A DNA stretch of 64,000 nt, from positions 124,001-188,000 of the forward strand of contig NZ_PRDW01000003.1 in NCBI RefSeq assembly GCF_002927045.1, read 5' to 3'. Positions 19,554 through 30,300 of the stretch are shown piece by piece. The position numbers and the translations under genes are program-made. A model generated the notes under the pieces. That model was not told where the DNA came from and searched no databases. It saw nothing but the letters and a program-made list of their open reading frames with translations. Every line of letters starts with the position of its first letter. Positions within the stretch are counted from its first letter, which is position 1. Source of the stretch: Mycetohabitans endofungorum (lineage in GTDB: Bacteria > Pseudomonadota > Gammaproteobacteria > Burkholderiales > Burkholderiaceae).

Positions 19554-20318
19554 TCAGCTCTTCAGGCGGTACCCGGTCTTGAAGATCCACGCGACGGTCG
19601 CCATAAACAGCGCCAGGCATGAGATCGTCACGCCCAGGCAGACGCCGATGTTTACCTCGGCCTCGCCCTGGAAACTCCAGCGAAATCCGCTGACCAGATA
19701 CACGACCGGGTTAAACAGTGCCACCGTGCGCCAAAACGGCGGCAGCATGTCGATCGAATAGAAGCTGCCGCCGAGAAACGTCAGCGGCGTGATGATCAGC
19801 AACGGCACGACCTGTAGCTTCTCGAAGTTGTCGGCCCACACGCCGATGATGAAGCCGAACAACGCAAATGTGAACGCGGTCAGCAGCAGAAACAACAGCA
19901 TGAAGCCCGGATGGTTGACCTGGACCGGCACGAACAGGTGGGCCGTCGCGAAAATGATCAGTCCCAGCATGATCGACTTGGTCGCGGCCGCACCAACATA
20001 GCCAATCACGATCTCGACATACGACACCGGCGCGGACAGCAGCTCGTAGATCGTCCCGGTGAAACGCGGAAAGTAGATGCCGAACGAGGCGTTCGAAATG
20101 CTTTGCGTGAGCAGCGACAGCATGATCAGTCCGGGCACGATGAATGCCCCGTAGCTCACGCCGTTGACATGCTGGATACGCGAGCCGATGGCCGCACCGA
20201 ACACAATGAAATACAGCGACGTCGAAATCACCGGCGACACGATGCTCTGCATCAGTGTGCGCCAGGTACGCGCCATCTCGAAGCGATAGATCGCACGGAT
20301 CGCATACACGTTCATCAC
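19554..20318 (-). CDS. ABC-2 type transporter permease (YadH-like)
   Basis: 254-aa integral membrane protein with six predicted helices and the ABC-2 permease pattern, including the conserved segment [20 protein letters not shown] and [14 protein letters not shown] near the C-terminus. It pairs with the upstream ATPase gene, whose stop it overlaps by 4 nt, forming a two-gene exporter of the YadGH/DrrAB type. The substrate is unknown; related pairs handle drugs, polysaccharides or lipids. The complete C-terminus ([10 protein letters not shown]) argues it is intact. Confidence 0.9.
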   Translation of the reverse strand: MMNVYAIRAIYRFEMARTWRTLMQSIVSPVISTSLYFIVFGAAIGSRIQHVNGVSYGAFIVPGLIMLSLLTQSISNASFGIYFPRFTGTIYELLSAPVSYVEIVIGYVGAAATKSIMLGLIIFATAHLFVPVQVNHPGFMLLFLLLTAFTFALFGFIIGVWADNFEKLQVVPLLIITPLTFLGGSFYSIDMLPPFWRTVALFNPVVYLVSGFRWSFQGEAEVNIGVCLGVTISCLALFMATVAWIFKTGYRLKS

Positions 20319-21265
20319 AGCGCCTCCTGTCGTGATGGTTCGCGGCGCTCTTGCATGAGGCTCACGAAGATGTCCTCCAGCGAGCTTTGCGTCGTCTGCA
20401 AGTCCTTGAACGCGATATTCGCGTCATCCAGCGCGCGCAGCAACTCGATGATGCCCGCGTGCTCAGCACGCTCGTCATAAGTGTAGATTAGCTCGTTGCC
20501 GCCGCGCGCCAACTCAAGCCGGTATGCAGCAAGCTGCTGCGGGACGCGCTGCAGCGGCGTGTGCAGTTGCAGCGTGAGTTGCTTCTTGCCGAGTTTGCGC
20601 ATCAACTCGGTCTTCTGATCGACGAGAATGATCTCGCCATTGCGGATCACGCCGATGCGATCGGCCATCTCCTCCGCTTCATCGATATAGTGCGTGGTCA
20701 GGATAATCGTCACGCCGCTGTCGCGCAACGAGCGCACGAGTCGCCACATGTCGCGCCGCAACTCGACGTCCACGCCTGCGGTCGGCTCATCCAGAAACAA
20801 TATACGCGGCTCGTGCGACAGCGCCTTGGCGATCATCACGCGCCGCTTCATGCCGCCGGACAGCGTGCGGATCTTGTTGTCCTTCTTGTCCCAAAGCGAC
20901 AGCGCCTTGAGCACTTTTTCGATATGCGCAGGATCGGCCGGCTTGCCGAACAGGCCGCGGCTGAACGAGACCGTGCCCCAGACCGATTCGAACGTGTCGG
21001 TGGTCAACTCTTGCGGCACCAACCCGATGGTCGCGCGCGCGGCGCGATAATCGGTGATGATGTCATGGCCGTCGACCGTTACGCGGCCCGCGCTCGGATT
21101 GACGATACCACAGATGATGCTGATCAGCGTCGTCTTGCCCGCGCCGTTCGGCCCGAGCAGTGCGAAGATCTCGCCACGCCGGATATCGAGGTTAATGTCG
21201 TGCAGCGCCCGGAATCCAGACGCATACGTCTTCGAAAGGTTGGATACGGAAAGAATCGTTTGCAT
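20315..21265 (-). CDS. ABC transporter ATP-binding protein (YadG-like)
   Basis: 316-aa ATPase. Walker [10 protein letters not shown] falls near residues 39-47. The signature [15 protein letters not shown] comes later, Walker B is [12 protein letters not shown], and the H-loop His lies in [18 protein letters not shown]-terminal extension of about 85 residues is typical of DrrA/YadG-like exporters. The start at 21265 ([14 protein letters not shown]) fits the family; an upstream Met gives 8 extra residues. It is co-transcribed with the ABC-2 permease downstream and diverges from znuA. Confidence 0.9.
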   Translation of the reverse strand: MQTILSVSNLSKTYASGFRALHDINLDIRRGEIFALLGPNGAGKTTLISIICGIVNPSAGRVTVDGHDIITDYRAARATIGLVPQELTTDTFESVWGTVSFSRGLFGKPADPAHIEKVLKALSLWDKKDNKIRTLSGGMKRRVMIAKALSHEPRILFLDEPTAGVDVELRRDMWRLVRSLRDSGVTIILTTHYIDEAEEMADRIGVIRNGEIILVDQKTELMRKLGKKQLTLQLHTPLQRVPQQLAAYRLELARGGNELIYTYDERAEHAGIIELLRALDDANIAFKDLQTTQSSLEDIFVSLMQERREPSRQEAL

Positions 21266-21368
21266 GCTTGGGACGATAGCAGAAGCCATCGTTTTGTTCA
21301 GCCTCGACGTCCCCCGAAAATACGCTGGCCGCGGCCCCCGATACGCGGGTGAGCGGCGGCGGTGCGCT

Positions 21369-21388
21369 GTTATGTTATATCATCTATT
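21369..21388 (+). promoter_or_regulatory. Possible Zur-type site upstream of znuA
   Basis: ATGTTATA at 21372-21379 matches a half-site of the Zur consensus, followed by an imperfect mirror (TCATCTAT). It lies about 110 nt before the znuA start, which makes zinc control plausible, but only one half is good. Confidence 0.4.
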
Positions 21389-21488
21389 CTCGTGCGATGA
21401 CGCCAGCACGCCCGCGCCCGGCCGCCGTCGGAGCGGGCCTTTCGTCGATCCCGGTCCGCCGCGTCGCGGACCTATCCGGAGCCGTTTG

Positions 21489-22388
21489 ATGAAACGCCTT
21501 GTCGCGACCGTTGCCACATCGATCGCCCTCTGCCTGCCGCTATTGGCCGCCGCACCCGCACGCGCTGCGGCCTCCCAGACGATTCAAGTCGTCGCAGCCG
21601 AGAACTTCTATGGCGAACTGGTCCAGGCGCTGGGCGGCCCGCATGTGTCGGTCACCAGCATCCTGAGCAACCCCGACCAGGATCCGCACCTGTTCGAAGC
21701 CAGCCCCAAGACCGCGCGCTCGCTCGCCTCCGCGCAACTGGTCGTCTACAACGGCGCGAACTACGATCCATGGCTGCCCAAGCTGCTCGCCGGCTCGCGC
21801 GCAAACCGCCAGGCGCGCACCGAGATCGTCGCCGCCGAGCTGGTCGGCAAGAAGCCGGGCGACAATCCGCACCTGTGGTACCTGCCCGCGACCATGCCGG
21901 CGGTGGCGCGTGCGGTCAGTACGTTCCTCGTGCAGGCGGATCCGGCGCACAAGGCCGACTATGCCATCCGGCTGACGCAATTTATCGACTCGCTGAAACC
22001 AATCGATGAGAAAATTGCAGCATTGAAACAACGTTATCAAGGCGCGCCGGTGACCGCGACGGAACCCGTGTTCGGCTACATGGCCGAAGCCATCGGCTTA
22101 ACGATGCGCAACGAACGTTTTCAGCTTGCGGCAATGAATGAGACGGAACCCAGCGCGGCCGATGTCGCCGCGTTCGAGCGCGACTTGAGGACGCGGCAGG
22201 TGAAGGTACTGATTTACAACAGCCAGGCCAGCGACACGTCGACCCAACGGATGCTGAAGATTGCGCAGCAGTCACATGTGCCGACGGTGCATGTCACCGA
22301 AACGGAGCCGGACGGCAAAACGTACCGGCAATGGATGCTGGAACAACTCGACGCCTTGGAAAAGGCCTTGCAAGGACAGGCTCAATGA
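21489..22388 (+). CDS. znuA: Zinc/manganese ABC transporter substrate-binding protein
   Basis: 299-aa periplasmic cluster-9 binding protein. A signal peptide covers about residues 1-26 (MKRLVATVATSIALCLPLLA and following Ala-rich cleavage region). Metal ligands are suggested by His in PDQDPHLFEASP and NPHLWYLPATM, with acidic partners in the C-lobe. It lacks the His/Asp-rich loop of classical ZnuA. The znuC start overlaps its stop by 4 nt and znuB follows, giving a complete importer operon. The start at 21489 is the only one producing a proper signal peptide. Zinc rather than manganese is inferred from the His-rich ATPase next door. Confidence 0.88.
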   Translation: MKRLVATVATSIALCLPLLAAAPARAAASQTIQVVAAENFYGELVQALGGPHVSVTSILSNPDQDPHLFEASPKTARSLASAQLVVYNGANYDPWLPKLLAGSRANRQARTEIVAAELVGKKPGDNPHLWYLPATMPAVARAVSTFLVQADPAHKADYAIRLTQFIDSLKPIDEKIAALKQRYQGAPVTATEPVFGYMAEAIGLTMRNERFQLAAMNETEPSAADVAAFERDLRTRQVKVLIYNSQASDTSTQRMLKIAQQSHVPTVHVTETEPDGKTYRQWMLEQLDALEKALQGQAQ

Positions 22389-23332
22389 CTGACCCGGCGA
22401 TCGAGCTGGATCGTGTCACGCTCGAATTGGGCCCACGCCGCCTGCTCGACGATGTCAGCTTCACGGTGGACAACGGCGAGTTCATCGGCGTACTGGGCCC
22501 CAACGGCGCCGGCAAAACCACGCTAATGCGTGCGCTGCTCGGGCTGATGCCCCCCGCCCGCGGCACCTTACGCGTGCTCGGGCAGCCCGTCACGCGCGGC
22601 AATGCCGCGATCGGCTACATGCCCCAGGTGCGCAGCACACCGGCGGCGCGGCGCCTGTCCGGCCGGGACTTTGTGGCATGCGCGGTCAACGGGCACCGCT
22701 GGGGCATCACGCTGGCCCGCAGCCGCACACGCCGAGCGGTGGACGACGCGCTGGCGATCGTCGGCGCGTCGGCGCTGGCTGATCGGCCCCTCGCCGAGCT
22801 GTCGGGCGGCGAACGCCAGCGCCTGCTGCTCGCGCAATGCCTGCTCGGCCAGCCCCGATTGCTGTTGCTGGATGAACCGCTGATCAGCTTGGATCCGAAC
22901 CATCAAGCCGGCGTCATCGAGTTGGTGCGGCGGGTACAGCGCCAATTGGGCATCACCGTGCTATTCAGCGCCCATGAACTCAATCCACTGCTCAACGCGA
23001 TCGACCGTGTGCTCTACCTGGGCAACGGCCGTGCCGCGCTCGGCACCGTCGACGAGGTCATCACGCCATCGGTGCTGTCACGGTTGTATGGCGCGCCGAT
23101 CGACGTCATGCGACTTGCCGGACGGATCTTCGTGATGTCCGGCGGCGTGGAAATCGAGAAGCGCGATCACGCGCACGAAGATGACGGCGGCCACAGCCAC
23201 AGCCACAGCCACAGCCACAGCCACAGCCACAGCCATCAGCATAGCGCTGCGCCGGCCCCTGGCTCTGATCACCTGTCGCTGGCACGCCAGCCCGACCACA
23301 CCCTCGCGCGCCGCGGAACACACGATGTTTGA
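22385..23332 (+). CDS. znuC: Zinc ABC transporter ATPase with His-rich C-terminal tail
   Basis: 315-aa ATPase. Walker A is [11 protein letters not shown], the signature LSGGERQRLLLAQCL, Walker B LLLLDEPLISLD and the H-loop FSAHELNPLL. After the catalytic domain, about residues 262-292 form a metal-binding-like tail rich in Asp and His, with seven Ser-His dipeptides in a row. The tail is encoded by a CCACAG hexanucleotide tandem repeat. It may buffer or sense zinc at the inner face of the membrane; this is inference. The gene overlaps znuA by 4 nt and the znuB start by 8 nt, implying tight translational coupling. Confidence 0.9.
   Translation: MTDPAIELDRVTLELGPRRLLDDVSFTVDNGEFIGVLGPNGAGKTTLMRALLGLMPPARGTLRVLGQPVTRGNAAIGYMPQVRSTPAARRLSGRDFVACAVNGHRWGITLARSRTRRAVDDALAIVGASALADRPLAELSGGERQRLLLAQCLLGQPRLLLLDEPLISLDPNHQAGVIELVRRVQRQLGITVLFSAHELNPLLNAIDRVLYLGNGRAALGTVDEVITPSVLSRLYGAPIDVMRLAGRIFVMSGGVEIEKRDHAHEDDGGHSHSHSHSHSHSHSHQHSAAPAPGSDHLSLARQPDHTLARRGTHDV
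23191..23232 (+). repeat. Seven tandem CCACAG hexanucleotides inside znuC
   Basis: Seven exact 6-nt units encode the Ser-His repeat of the ZnuC tail. Copy-number change by slippage would keep the frame and only lengthen or shorten the histidine tract. Confidence 0.95.
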
Positions 23333-24119
23333 ATACGAGTTCATGATCAACGCGTTCGCGGCGTCCGGTATCGTCGCGATCGTCGCCGGCATCGTCGGCT
23401 TCTTTTTGGTGATGCGCCAGCAAACCTTTGCGGGACATGCGCTGTCGCATGTCGGCTTCACCGGCGCCACCGGCGCCGCGCTGCTCGGCGTCTCGCCGCT
23501 GTGGGGCATGATCGGCTTCACGGTCGCGGCCGGCATTGCGATGGGCGCGCTCGGAGAACGTTTGTCTGGGCGCGACGTCGCCATCGGTATCACGCTGTCG
23601 TTGTCGCTTGGCGCCGGCTTGCTGTTCCTGCATTTCTTCACCGCCTATGCGACGCAGGTCACCACGCTGTTGTTCGGCAACGTGCTGGGCGTGAGCACCA
23701 GCGTACTGGCATCGCTCGCCTGGCTGGCGTTGCTGGCCCTTGCCGCGTTAGCGGCAATCGCACGACCGCTGATTTTCTCGAGCCTGCAGCCCGAGTTAGC
23801 TGAGGCCAAAGGCGTGTCGCTGCGCGCCGTATCGGTGCTATTCCTGGCGGTTGTCGCCATCGCGGTCGCGCAATGCACACAAATCGTCGGCGTGCTGCTC
23901 GTATTCACGCTGATGGTAGGGCCGGCCGCTGCCGCGCAGAACCTCACCACGCGGATCGGCGCCGGCGTTGCGTGCGCGGCCCTGCTCGCGCTCGCGCAGG
24001 CATGGAGCGGCATCACGCTGGCGTTCTACACCGACTGGCCAACGAGCTTTTGGATCACCACGCTGTCCGCCATCGCGTACGGCGCCAGCCTGTTGGTACG
24101 GTGGCGGCGCCCGCTGTAA
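23325..24119 (+). CDS. znuB: Zinc ABC transporter permease
   Basis: 264-aa ABC-3 type permease with about eight hydrophobic helices. Conserved positions include the first-helix region FFLVMRQQTFAGHALSHVGF, then TGAAGA-like TGATGAALLGVSPL and the Q-C-T-Q-I-V-G segment (AVAQCTQIVGVLLVFTLMVG) near residue 185. It is the last gene of znuACB and overlaps the end of znuC by 8 nt. The start at 23325 (MFEYEFMINAFAAS) is the family-typical one. Its DNA and protein look intact. Confidence 0.92.
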   Translation: MFEYEFMINAFAASGIVAIVAGIVGFFLVMRQQTFAGHALSHVGFTGATGAALLGVSPLWGMIGFTVAAGIAMGALGERLSGRDVAIGITLSLSLGAGLLFLHFFTAYATQVTTLLFGNVLGVSTSVLASLAWLALLALAALAAIARPLIFSSLQPELAEAKGVSLRAVSVLFLAVVAIAVAQCTQIVGVLLVFTLMVGPAAAAQNLTTRIGAGVACAALLALAQAWSGITLAFYTDWPTSFWITTLSAIAYGASLLVRWRRPL

Positions 24120-24242
24120 CGGCTTGCAATCGACATCCCGCCCTGCTTGCCATCAGGACAGCGTCAACGCGGGCAACCTGCTGTTCATCGTCGGCCGCTA
24201 CGCATTCTGAGCGCGGCAGTCTCCTGTCCGGCCGGGCTGCGA

Positions 24243-25682
24243 TCAATCGGTCAGCGCCGACTGGGCATCGGGCGCGGGCAACTTGACGCGCAGCAGTGTG
24301 GAGCCAAGCACGCCGGCCAACAACGCAAATAATGCACCGATGCCGAACGCAACGTGATACCCGGCGTTGAGCGCAGCCTGCGTCACGGTGCCGGACGCGG
24401 CCAGCGCGTCGGTGCGTGCCGCCGCGACGCTGGCCAGCACGGCCAGTCCCAGCGCCCCCCCCATCATGAACGCCGTATTGACCACGCCGGATGCAAGCCC
24501 CGATTCGGATGGATTCACCTCGCTCATCGCGGCCAATAGCAACGGATTGAACGCAATGCCCGCGCCCACGCCCAACAGCGCCATGCCGGGCAGCACGTCC
24601 AGCAGGAAGCCGCCGTCCACCGGCGCGCGCGCAAACAGCGCCAATCCAAGCGCCGCAGCCAACAAGCCGACGCCGAGCGGGCGGCGGATTCCGAAGCGCA
24701 TGATCAGCCGGGCTGACAACCCCAGCGAGAAAAACGCCATGATCAGGTTCCCCGGCAGGAACGCGAGCCCCACCTCGAGTGGGTTATAGCCGAGCACGCG
24801 CTGCATATATAGCGCGGAGATGAAGAACCAGGCGAACATGGCAGCAGCCCACAACACGGCGACCAGATTCGCGACTGCGATGTTGCGCAGGCGGAACAAC
24901 CCGAGCGGCATCAGCGGCGCACGCACCCGCGCCTCGATGACAATGAAACCGATGAGTAGTGCAACGGCCAACGCGAGCAATCCGAGCGTCGTGTGCGAGA
25001 ACCAACCGGCCTGGTTACCGTTCACGATCGCGTAGACGGCCAACATCAGCGAGGCGGTCACTGTGATGGCGCCGCCGATGTCCACGCGTGCCGGCAGCGC
25101 GTCGGCGCGGCGCGATGGCAGCCATACCGCGCACAGCCCATAGACCGCGATGCCGATCGGCAGATTGACCAGGAAAATCCAGTGCCAGCTCAACACGCTT
25201 GTCAGCAAGCCGCCAAGCAGCACGCCAATGCTGCCACCGCCGGCGCATATAAAGCCGTACACTCCCATCGCGCGCGCTCGCTCGCCCGCTTCGGTAAACA
25301 GGTTCATGATCAGTGACAGCGACACCGCGGATACCACCGCCCCGCCCAGGCCTTGCACCGCACGCGCGGCGACCAGCGCGTGCTGCGTCGGCGACAGCCC
25401 GCACGCGAGCGACGCGAGTGTGAAGAATGCGATGCCGGCCAGGAATACGCGACGGTGACCGTACAGGTCGCCGAGCCGCCCGCCCAGCAGCAGGAAACCG
25501 CCGAAGGTCAGCATGTAAGCGTTGACGACCCACACCAGTGTGGTTTCCGTGAAGCCGAGATCGGCACGGATCGACGGCAGAGCGACGTTGACGATCGTCG
25601 TGTCGAGCACGATCATTAGCACGCCGAGACAGAGTATCGCCAACGCGAGCCAGCGTTGGTGGTGGTCCAGGCCGGCACTCAT
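24243..25682 (-). CDS. DHA2 family MFS drug transporter (EmrB/QacA type, 14 helices)
   Basis: 479-aa major facilitator. Family motifs include LDTTIVNVALPSIRADLGF in helix 1, motif A GGRLGDLYGHRR, motif B in VAARAVQGLGGAVVSAVSLS, and motif C GGSIGVLLGGLL. About 14 helices can be counted, typical of DHA2 exporters that use the proton gradient to expel drugs. The start at 25682 has an AAGGAG site 10 nt upstream; an extended upstream frame has no family resemblance. It lies in the same direction as, and about 150 nt after, the RND outer-membrane gene, so partial co-transcription with the pump operon is possible. Confidence 0.9.
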   Translation of the reverse strand: MSAGLDHHQRWLALAILCLGVLMIVLDTTIVNVALPSIRADLGFTETTLVWVVNAYMLTFGGFLLLGGRLGDLYGHRRVFLAGIAFFTLASLACGLSPTQHALVAARAVQGLGGAVVSAVSLSLIMNLFTEAGERARAMGVYGFICAGGGSIGVLLGGLLTSVLSWHWIFLVNLPIGIAVYGLCAVWLPSRRADALPARVDIGGAITVTASLMLAVYAIVNGNQAGWFSHTTLGLLALAVALLIGFIVIEARVRAPLMPLGLFRLRNIAVANLVAVLWAAAMFAWFFISALYMQRVLGYNPLEVGLAFLPGNLIMAFFSLGLSARLIMRFGIRRPLGVGLLAAALGLALFARAPVDGGFLLDVLPGMALLGVGAGIAFNPLLLAAMSEVNPSESGLASGVVNTAFMMGGALGLAVLASVAAARTDALAASGTVTQAALNAGYHVAFGIGALFALLAGVLGSTLLRVKLPAPDAQSALTD

Positions 25683-25833
25683 GGATGACAGTCTCCTTCG
25701 AAGTGAATGCGCGCCATCGCACGCGGCCATGACCGCACGCACTCGCAACGCCCTCCCGCTGTGTCCCGCGAAAGCCGGTACAGGACGATTGGGGGCGACT
25801 GCGGGACGCCAACGAACGTCGCGCGCATCGCGC

Positions 25834-27354
25834 TTAACCGGCGCTCGCCGACGCCGCCACTGGCGCGCTCGCCGCACCCAGCGTCGCCAGCGCGTCCGCC
25901 GGCCGCGGGGTATCGCCAGTGTGCTGCAGCCAACCACCGCCGAGGTATTGATATAGGTCGACGAGATTCGTCAGCCGGTTCAACCGCGCCGAAATTAGCG
26001 ACTGCTGCGCGCCATAGAGGTCGGTTTGTGCAGTCAGCACATTCAGATAGCTGTCAACGCCATTTCGATAACGCAACTCGGACAGCTCGAGCCGCCGTTG
26101 CTGCGAGGCCACATAGCGGTCCAGCGACTGGATCTGCTGATCATACGTGCCGCGCGCGGCCAGGCCATCGGCCACTTCGCGGAATGCAATTTGGATCGCC
26201 TTCTCGTACTGCGCGATCGCAATTTTCTTGCCGACGTCGGCCAATTGCAGGTTCGCGACGTTCAACCCACCCTCAAAAATCGGCAAATCGATCTTCGGCG
26301 TGAATCCCCAGGCAGCCGATCCCGGCTTGAACAGCCCGCCCAGCGTCGGCGACAGCGTACCGAAGTTGCCGGTCAACGAAATATTCGGGAAGAACGCGGC
26401 ACGCGCGGCGCCGATATTCGCATTGGCCGCCAGCAACCTCTGTTCGGCCTCCATCACGTCCGGACGGCGCATGAGCAGATCTGACGGCAGCCCGGCCGGG
26501 ATGTCCGCGAGCAGGCTCTGTGCGTTCAGCGGCAGGCCGGCCGGCAAGTCTTCCGGCAGCGGCTGGCCGACCAGCAGCACGAGGGCATTTTCGGCCTGCG
26601 CGCGTAGTCGCTGCTGCGCCTGCAGGTTGGCACGCGCCTGCTCGACGATCCCCTGCGACTGGTGCAGATCGAGTTCGGAGCCGGTACCGGTGTCGAACTG
26701 CAGCTTCGCCAGGTTATACGACGCGTTCGCGGTATCAAGCGTGCGCTGCGTGAGCGCGAGTTGCTCGTCCGCGGCCAATACCGTCAGGTATTGGTCGGCA
26801 ACCTGCGACACCAGCAGGATCTCGGCGGCCTTGCGCGCCTGGGCGGTCGCCAGGTACTGTGCGAGCGCCTGATCCTTCAGGCTACGCAAGCGGCCCCAGA
26901 AGTCGATTTCCCATGACGCCGACAAGCCAACCGAATACTGGTTGCTGATCGTGCGGTCGAAGGACGACAAATTCCTCGGCGTACGCGTCTTGGTCTCGCT
27001 GCCCACCGCGTCCAGTGTCGGAAACAGGTCCGCGCGGGTCACGCGATACTGCGCAGCGGCCTGCTGCACCTTCAAGACCGCGACCGCGAGATCCCGGTTG
27101 TTGTTCAGCGACAACTCGATCAGTCGCTGCAAGCGCGGATCGTTGAAGAATTCGCGCCAGCCGATATCAGCAGCGGCCACGCCGTTGGCGCCCTGCTGGC
27201 CGGGCGCCATGCGCGGCTGCGTCGCATAAACGCCGCTTTGCGGAAACGACGACGCGACGGGCGGCGCTGGGCGCTCGTATTTCGGCTGGAATGTGCACGC
27301 CGATACCAGCGTGGCAACAGCCACGGCGATTGGAAGCTTGCTCATCGGTTTCAT
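25834..27354 (-). CDS. RND efflux outer-membrane lipoprotein (OprM/NodT family)
   Basis: 506-aa TolC-like outer membrane factor. A lipoprotein signal ends ATLVSAC with Cys at residue 20, so it is probably lipid-anchored. Two repeated OEP domains follow, with hallmarks SWEIDFWGRLRSL near residue 140, GLPSDLLMRRPDVMEAEQRL mid-protein and GFTPKIDLPIFEGGL in the second half. The C-terminus is Ala/Ser-rich. Its start is one base after the stop of the RND pump gene, making adaptor-pump-channel a single operon. It corresponds to the channel OprB of the B. pseudomallei BpeAB-OprB system by position and family. Confidence 0.93.
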   Translation of the reverse strand: MKPMSKLPIAVAVATLVSACTFQPKYERPAPPVASSFPQSGVYATQPRMAPGQQGANGVAAADIGWREFFNDPRLQRLIELSLNNNRDLAVAVLKVQQAAAQYRVTRADLFPTLDAVGSETKTRTPRNLSSFDRTISNQYSVGLSASWEIDFWGRLRSLKDQALAQYLATAQARKAAEILLVSQVADQYLTVLAADEQLALTQRTLDTANASYNLAKLQFDTGTGSELDLHQSQGIVEQARANLQAQQRLRAQAENALVLLVGQPLPEDLPAGLPLNAQSLLADIPAGLPSDLLMRRPDVMEAEQRLLAANANIGAARAAFFPNISLTGNFGTLSPTLGGLFKPGSAAWGFTPKIDLPIFEGGLNVANLQLADVGKKIAIAQYEKAIQIAFREVADGLAARGTYDQQIQSLDRYVASQQRRLELSELRYRNGVDSYLNVLTAQTDLYGAQQSLISARLNRLTNLVDLYQYLGGGWLQHTGDTPRPADALATLGAASAPVAASASAG

Positions 27355-27355
27355 A

Positions 27356-30300
27356 TCAATGCCCTTGCTGGTTCGAGCCGTTACCTTCGATGCGTGACGG
27401 CGTCGGCTCACCCGCCGGCTTGTTGTCCGAGCCAAAACGATCGCGGATCACAACATAGAACATTGGGATCATGAAAATCGCCAGGAACGTTGCGGTTAGC
27501 ATCCCACCGATCACGCCTGTGCCGAGCGCGTGCTGGCTGCCCGAACCCGCACCGTTGCTCACCGCGAGCGGGAACACGCCGAGGATAAACGCAAGCGAGG
27601 TCATCAGGATCGGACGCAACCGCAGGCGCGCCGCTTCCATCGCCGCGGCCATCGCGCTCATGCCTTCCTTCTGTTGCAACTCGCGTGCGAATTCGACAAT
27701 CAGGATCGCGTTCTTCGCGGACAAGCCCACCGTGGTCAACAGGCCCACCTGAAAGAACACATCGTTTTCCAGCCCGCGCAACGTCACCGCCAACAAGGCA
27801 CCGATCACCCCGAGCGGCACGACCAGGATCACGGCGAACGGGATCGACCAGCTTTCATACAGCGCCGCCAAGCACAGGAACACGACGAGGATCGAGATCC
27901 CGTACAGGATCGGCGCCTGCGCCCCCGACTGGCGCTCCTGGAATGACAAGCCGGTCCATTCGAAGCCGATGCCGGCAGGCAGCTTCGCGGCAATCGCCTC
28001 CATCGCTGCCATCGCCTGGCCGGTGGACTTGCCTGGTGCGGCCTGGCCCTGGATCTCGACTGCCGAGATGCCGTTGTAGCGCTCCAGCTTCGGCGAGCCG
28101 AAGGTCCAGTTCCCGGTGGCGATTGACGTGAACGGCACCATCGTGCCCGACGCGCTGCGCAGGTACCAGTTCGCCAAGTCCTCCGGATTCATCCGGAACG
28201 GCGCGTCCGACTGCAGATACACCTTCTTGATCCGGCCATCGGTATCGAGGAAGTTGTTGACGTACTGCGATGCCCACGCGATCGAGAACGTCTGGTCGAT
28301 CGACGACGCAGACACGCCAAGCGCCTGTGCCTTTTCACGATCAATGTTGATCTTGAACTGCGGCGTGTCGTTCAACCCGTTCGGACGCACCAGCGCGAGC
28401 GTCGGATCTTTCGCGGCCATGCCAAGCAACTGGTTACGCGCCTCCATCAGTTTCTCGTGACCAAGCCCGCCCCGATCCTGCAGCTCAAAATCAAAGCCCG
28501 ATGCGGTGCCAAGCTCCGGAATCGACGGCGGATTGACCGGAATTACCATCGCATCCTTATACGACGCGAAGTGACCGGACGTGCGCTGCACCAGCGCCTG
28601 TACCTTCTGATTCGACGCGAGGCGCTGCGAGTAGTCCTTCATGCGAACGAAGACCAGTCCGGAGTTTTGCCCACGGCCCGCGAAGCTGAAGCCGTTAACA
28701 GTGAACACCGACTCGACGATATCCTTTTCGTCCTCCAGCAGGTAGTGCTGCACGTCTTGCAGCACCTTGGCGGTACGCTCCTGCGTGGAGCCGGACGGCG
28801 CCTGCACCAGCACGAACATCGTGCCCTGGTCCTCATCGGGCAGGAACGAAGTCGGCAGCCGCATAAACAGCAGCCCCACTGCAACGATCACGGCCAAGTA
28901 GATAATTAGCCAGCGACCGGAGCGTCGGATCACATGCTGCACGCCGTCATGGTACTTGTCGCGGCTGCGGTTAAACGTGCGGTTGAACCAGCCGAAAAAG
29001 CCGGTCTTCGCCTCGTGATGGCCGGCCGGAATCGGCTTGAGGATCGTCGCGCACAGCGCCGGCGTCAGGATCAACGCCACCAGCACCGACAGCACCATCG
29101 CGGAGACGATGGTCAGCGAGAACTGCCGGTAGATCGCGCCCACCGAGCCACTGGACAGCGCCACCGGCACGAACACGGCCGATAACACGAGCGCCACGCC
29201 AATCAGCGCGCCGGTGATCTGCCCCATTGCCTTGCGCGTCGCCTCCCGTGGCGACAGGCCCTCTTCGGCCATCACCCGCTCGACGTTTTCCACCACCACG
29301 ATCGCATCGTCTACCAGCAATCCGATCGCCAACACCAGGCCGAACATCGACAGCACGTTGATCGAGAAGCCCGCGGCGTTCATGATCGCGAACGTGCCGA
29401 GCAGCACCACCGGCACCGCGATCGTCGGGATCACGGTCGCGCGCAAGTTCTGTAGGAACAGGTACATGACTAAGAACACCAGCACGATGCCCTCGAGCAG
29501 CGTCTTGACCACTTCCTCGATCGACAGCTTCACGAACGGCGTCGTGTCATACGGGTATTCGACGACCAGCCCCTGCGGGAAGTACTTCGACAACTCGTCG
29601 ATCTTCTGGCGCACCGCCTTGGCCGTGGCCAGCGCGTTCGCGCCAGTGGCCAGCTGAATGCCCAAGCCCGCCGTCGGCTGACCGTTGTACTTGGTATCGA
29701 AATTGTAGTTCTCACCGCCAAGCTCCACGCGCGCGACGTCCTTTAACCGCACGCGTGAACCGTCTGGGTTCACTTTTAATAAAATGTTGCCGAATTGCTC
29801 CGGCGTATTAAGCAGCGTGGCCTCCGTGATGGTTGCCTGCAACATCTGCCCGGGCTTCGCCGGCGTGCCGCCAAGCTGGCCGCCGGCGACCTGCACGTTT
29901 TGCGTCAGCAACGCCTGCTGTACGTCGATCGGCGTCAGGCTGTAGTTCGTCAACTTAGTCGGATCGAGCCAGATGCGCATCGCATATTGCGAGCCGAACA
30001 GCGTAACCGTGCCAACGCCATCGATCCGGCTAATCGGATCCTGCACTTTTGAGGCAACATAGTTTGCGAGGTCGTACTTCGACATGCTGCCGTCGTTCGA
30101 CACGAACGCCATGACCAGCAGGAAACTGCTGCTCGATTTTGTCACCTTTGTGCCGAGTTGCTGCACCACTTGCGGCAGCAGTGGCGTAGCCAGTTGCAGC
30201 TTGTTTTGCACCTGGACCTGTGCAATGTCCGGATCCGTGCCTGGTGCGAACGTGAGTGTAATCGTCGCGCTACCGGAGTCGTCGCTGGTGGATGACAGAT

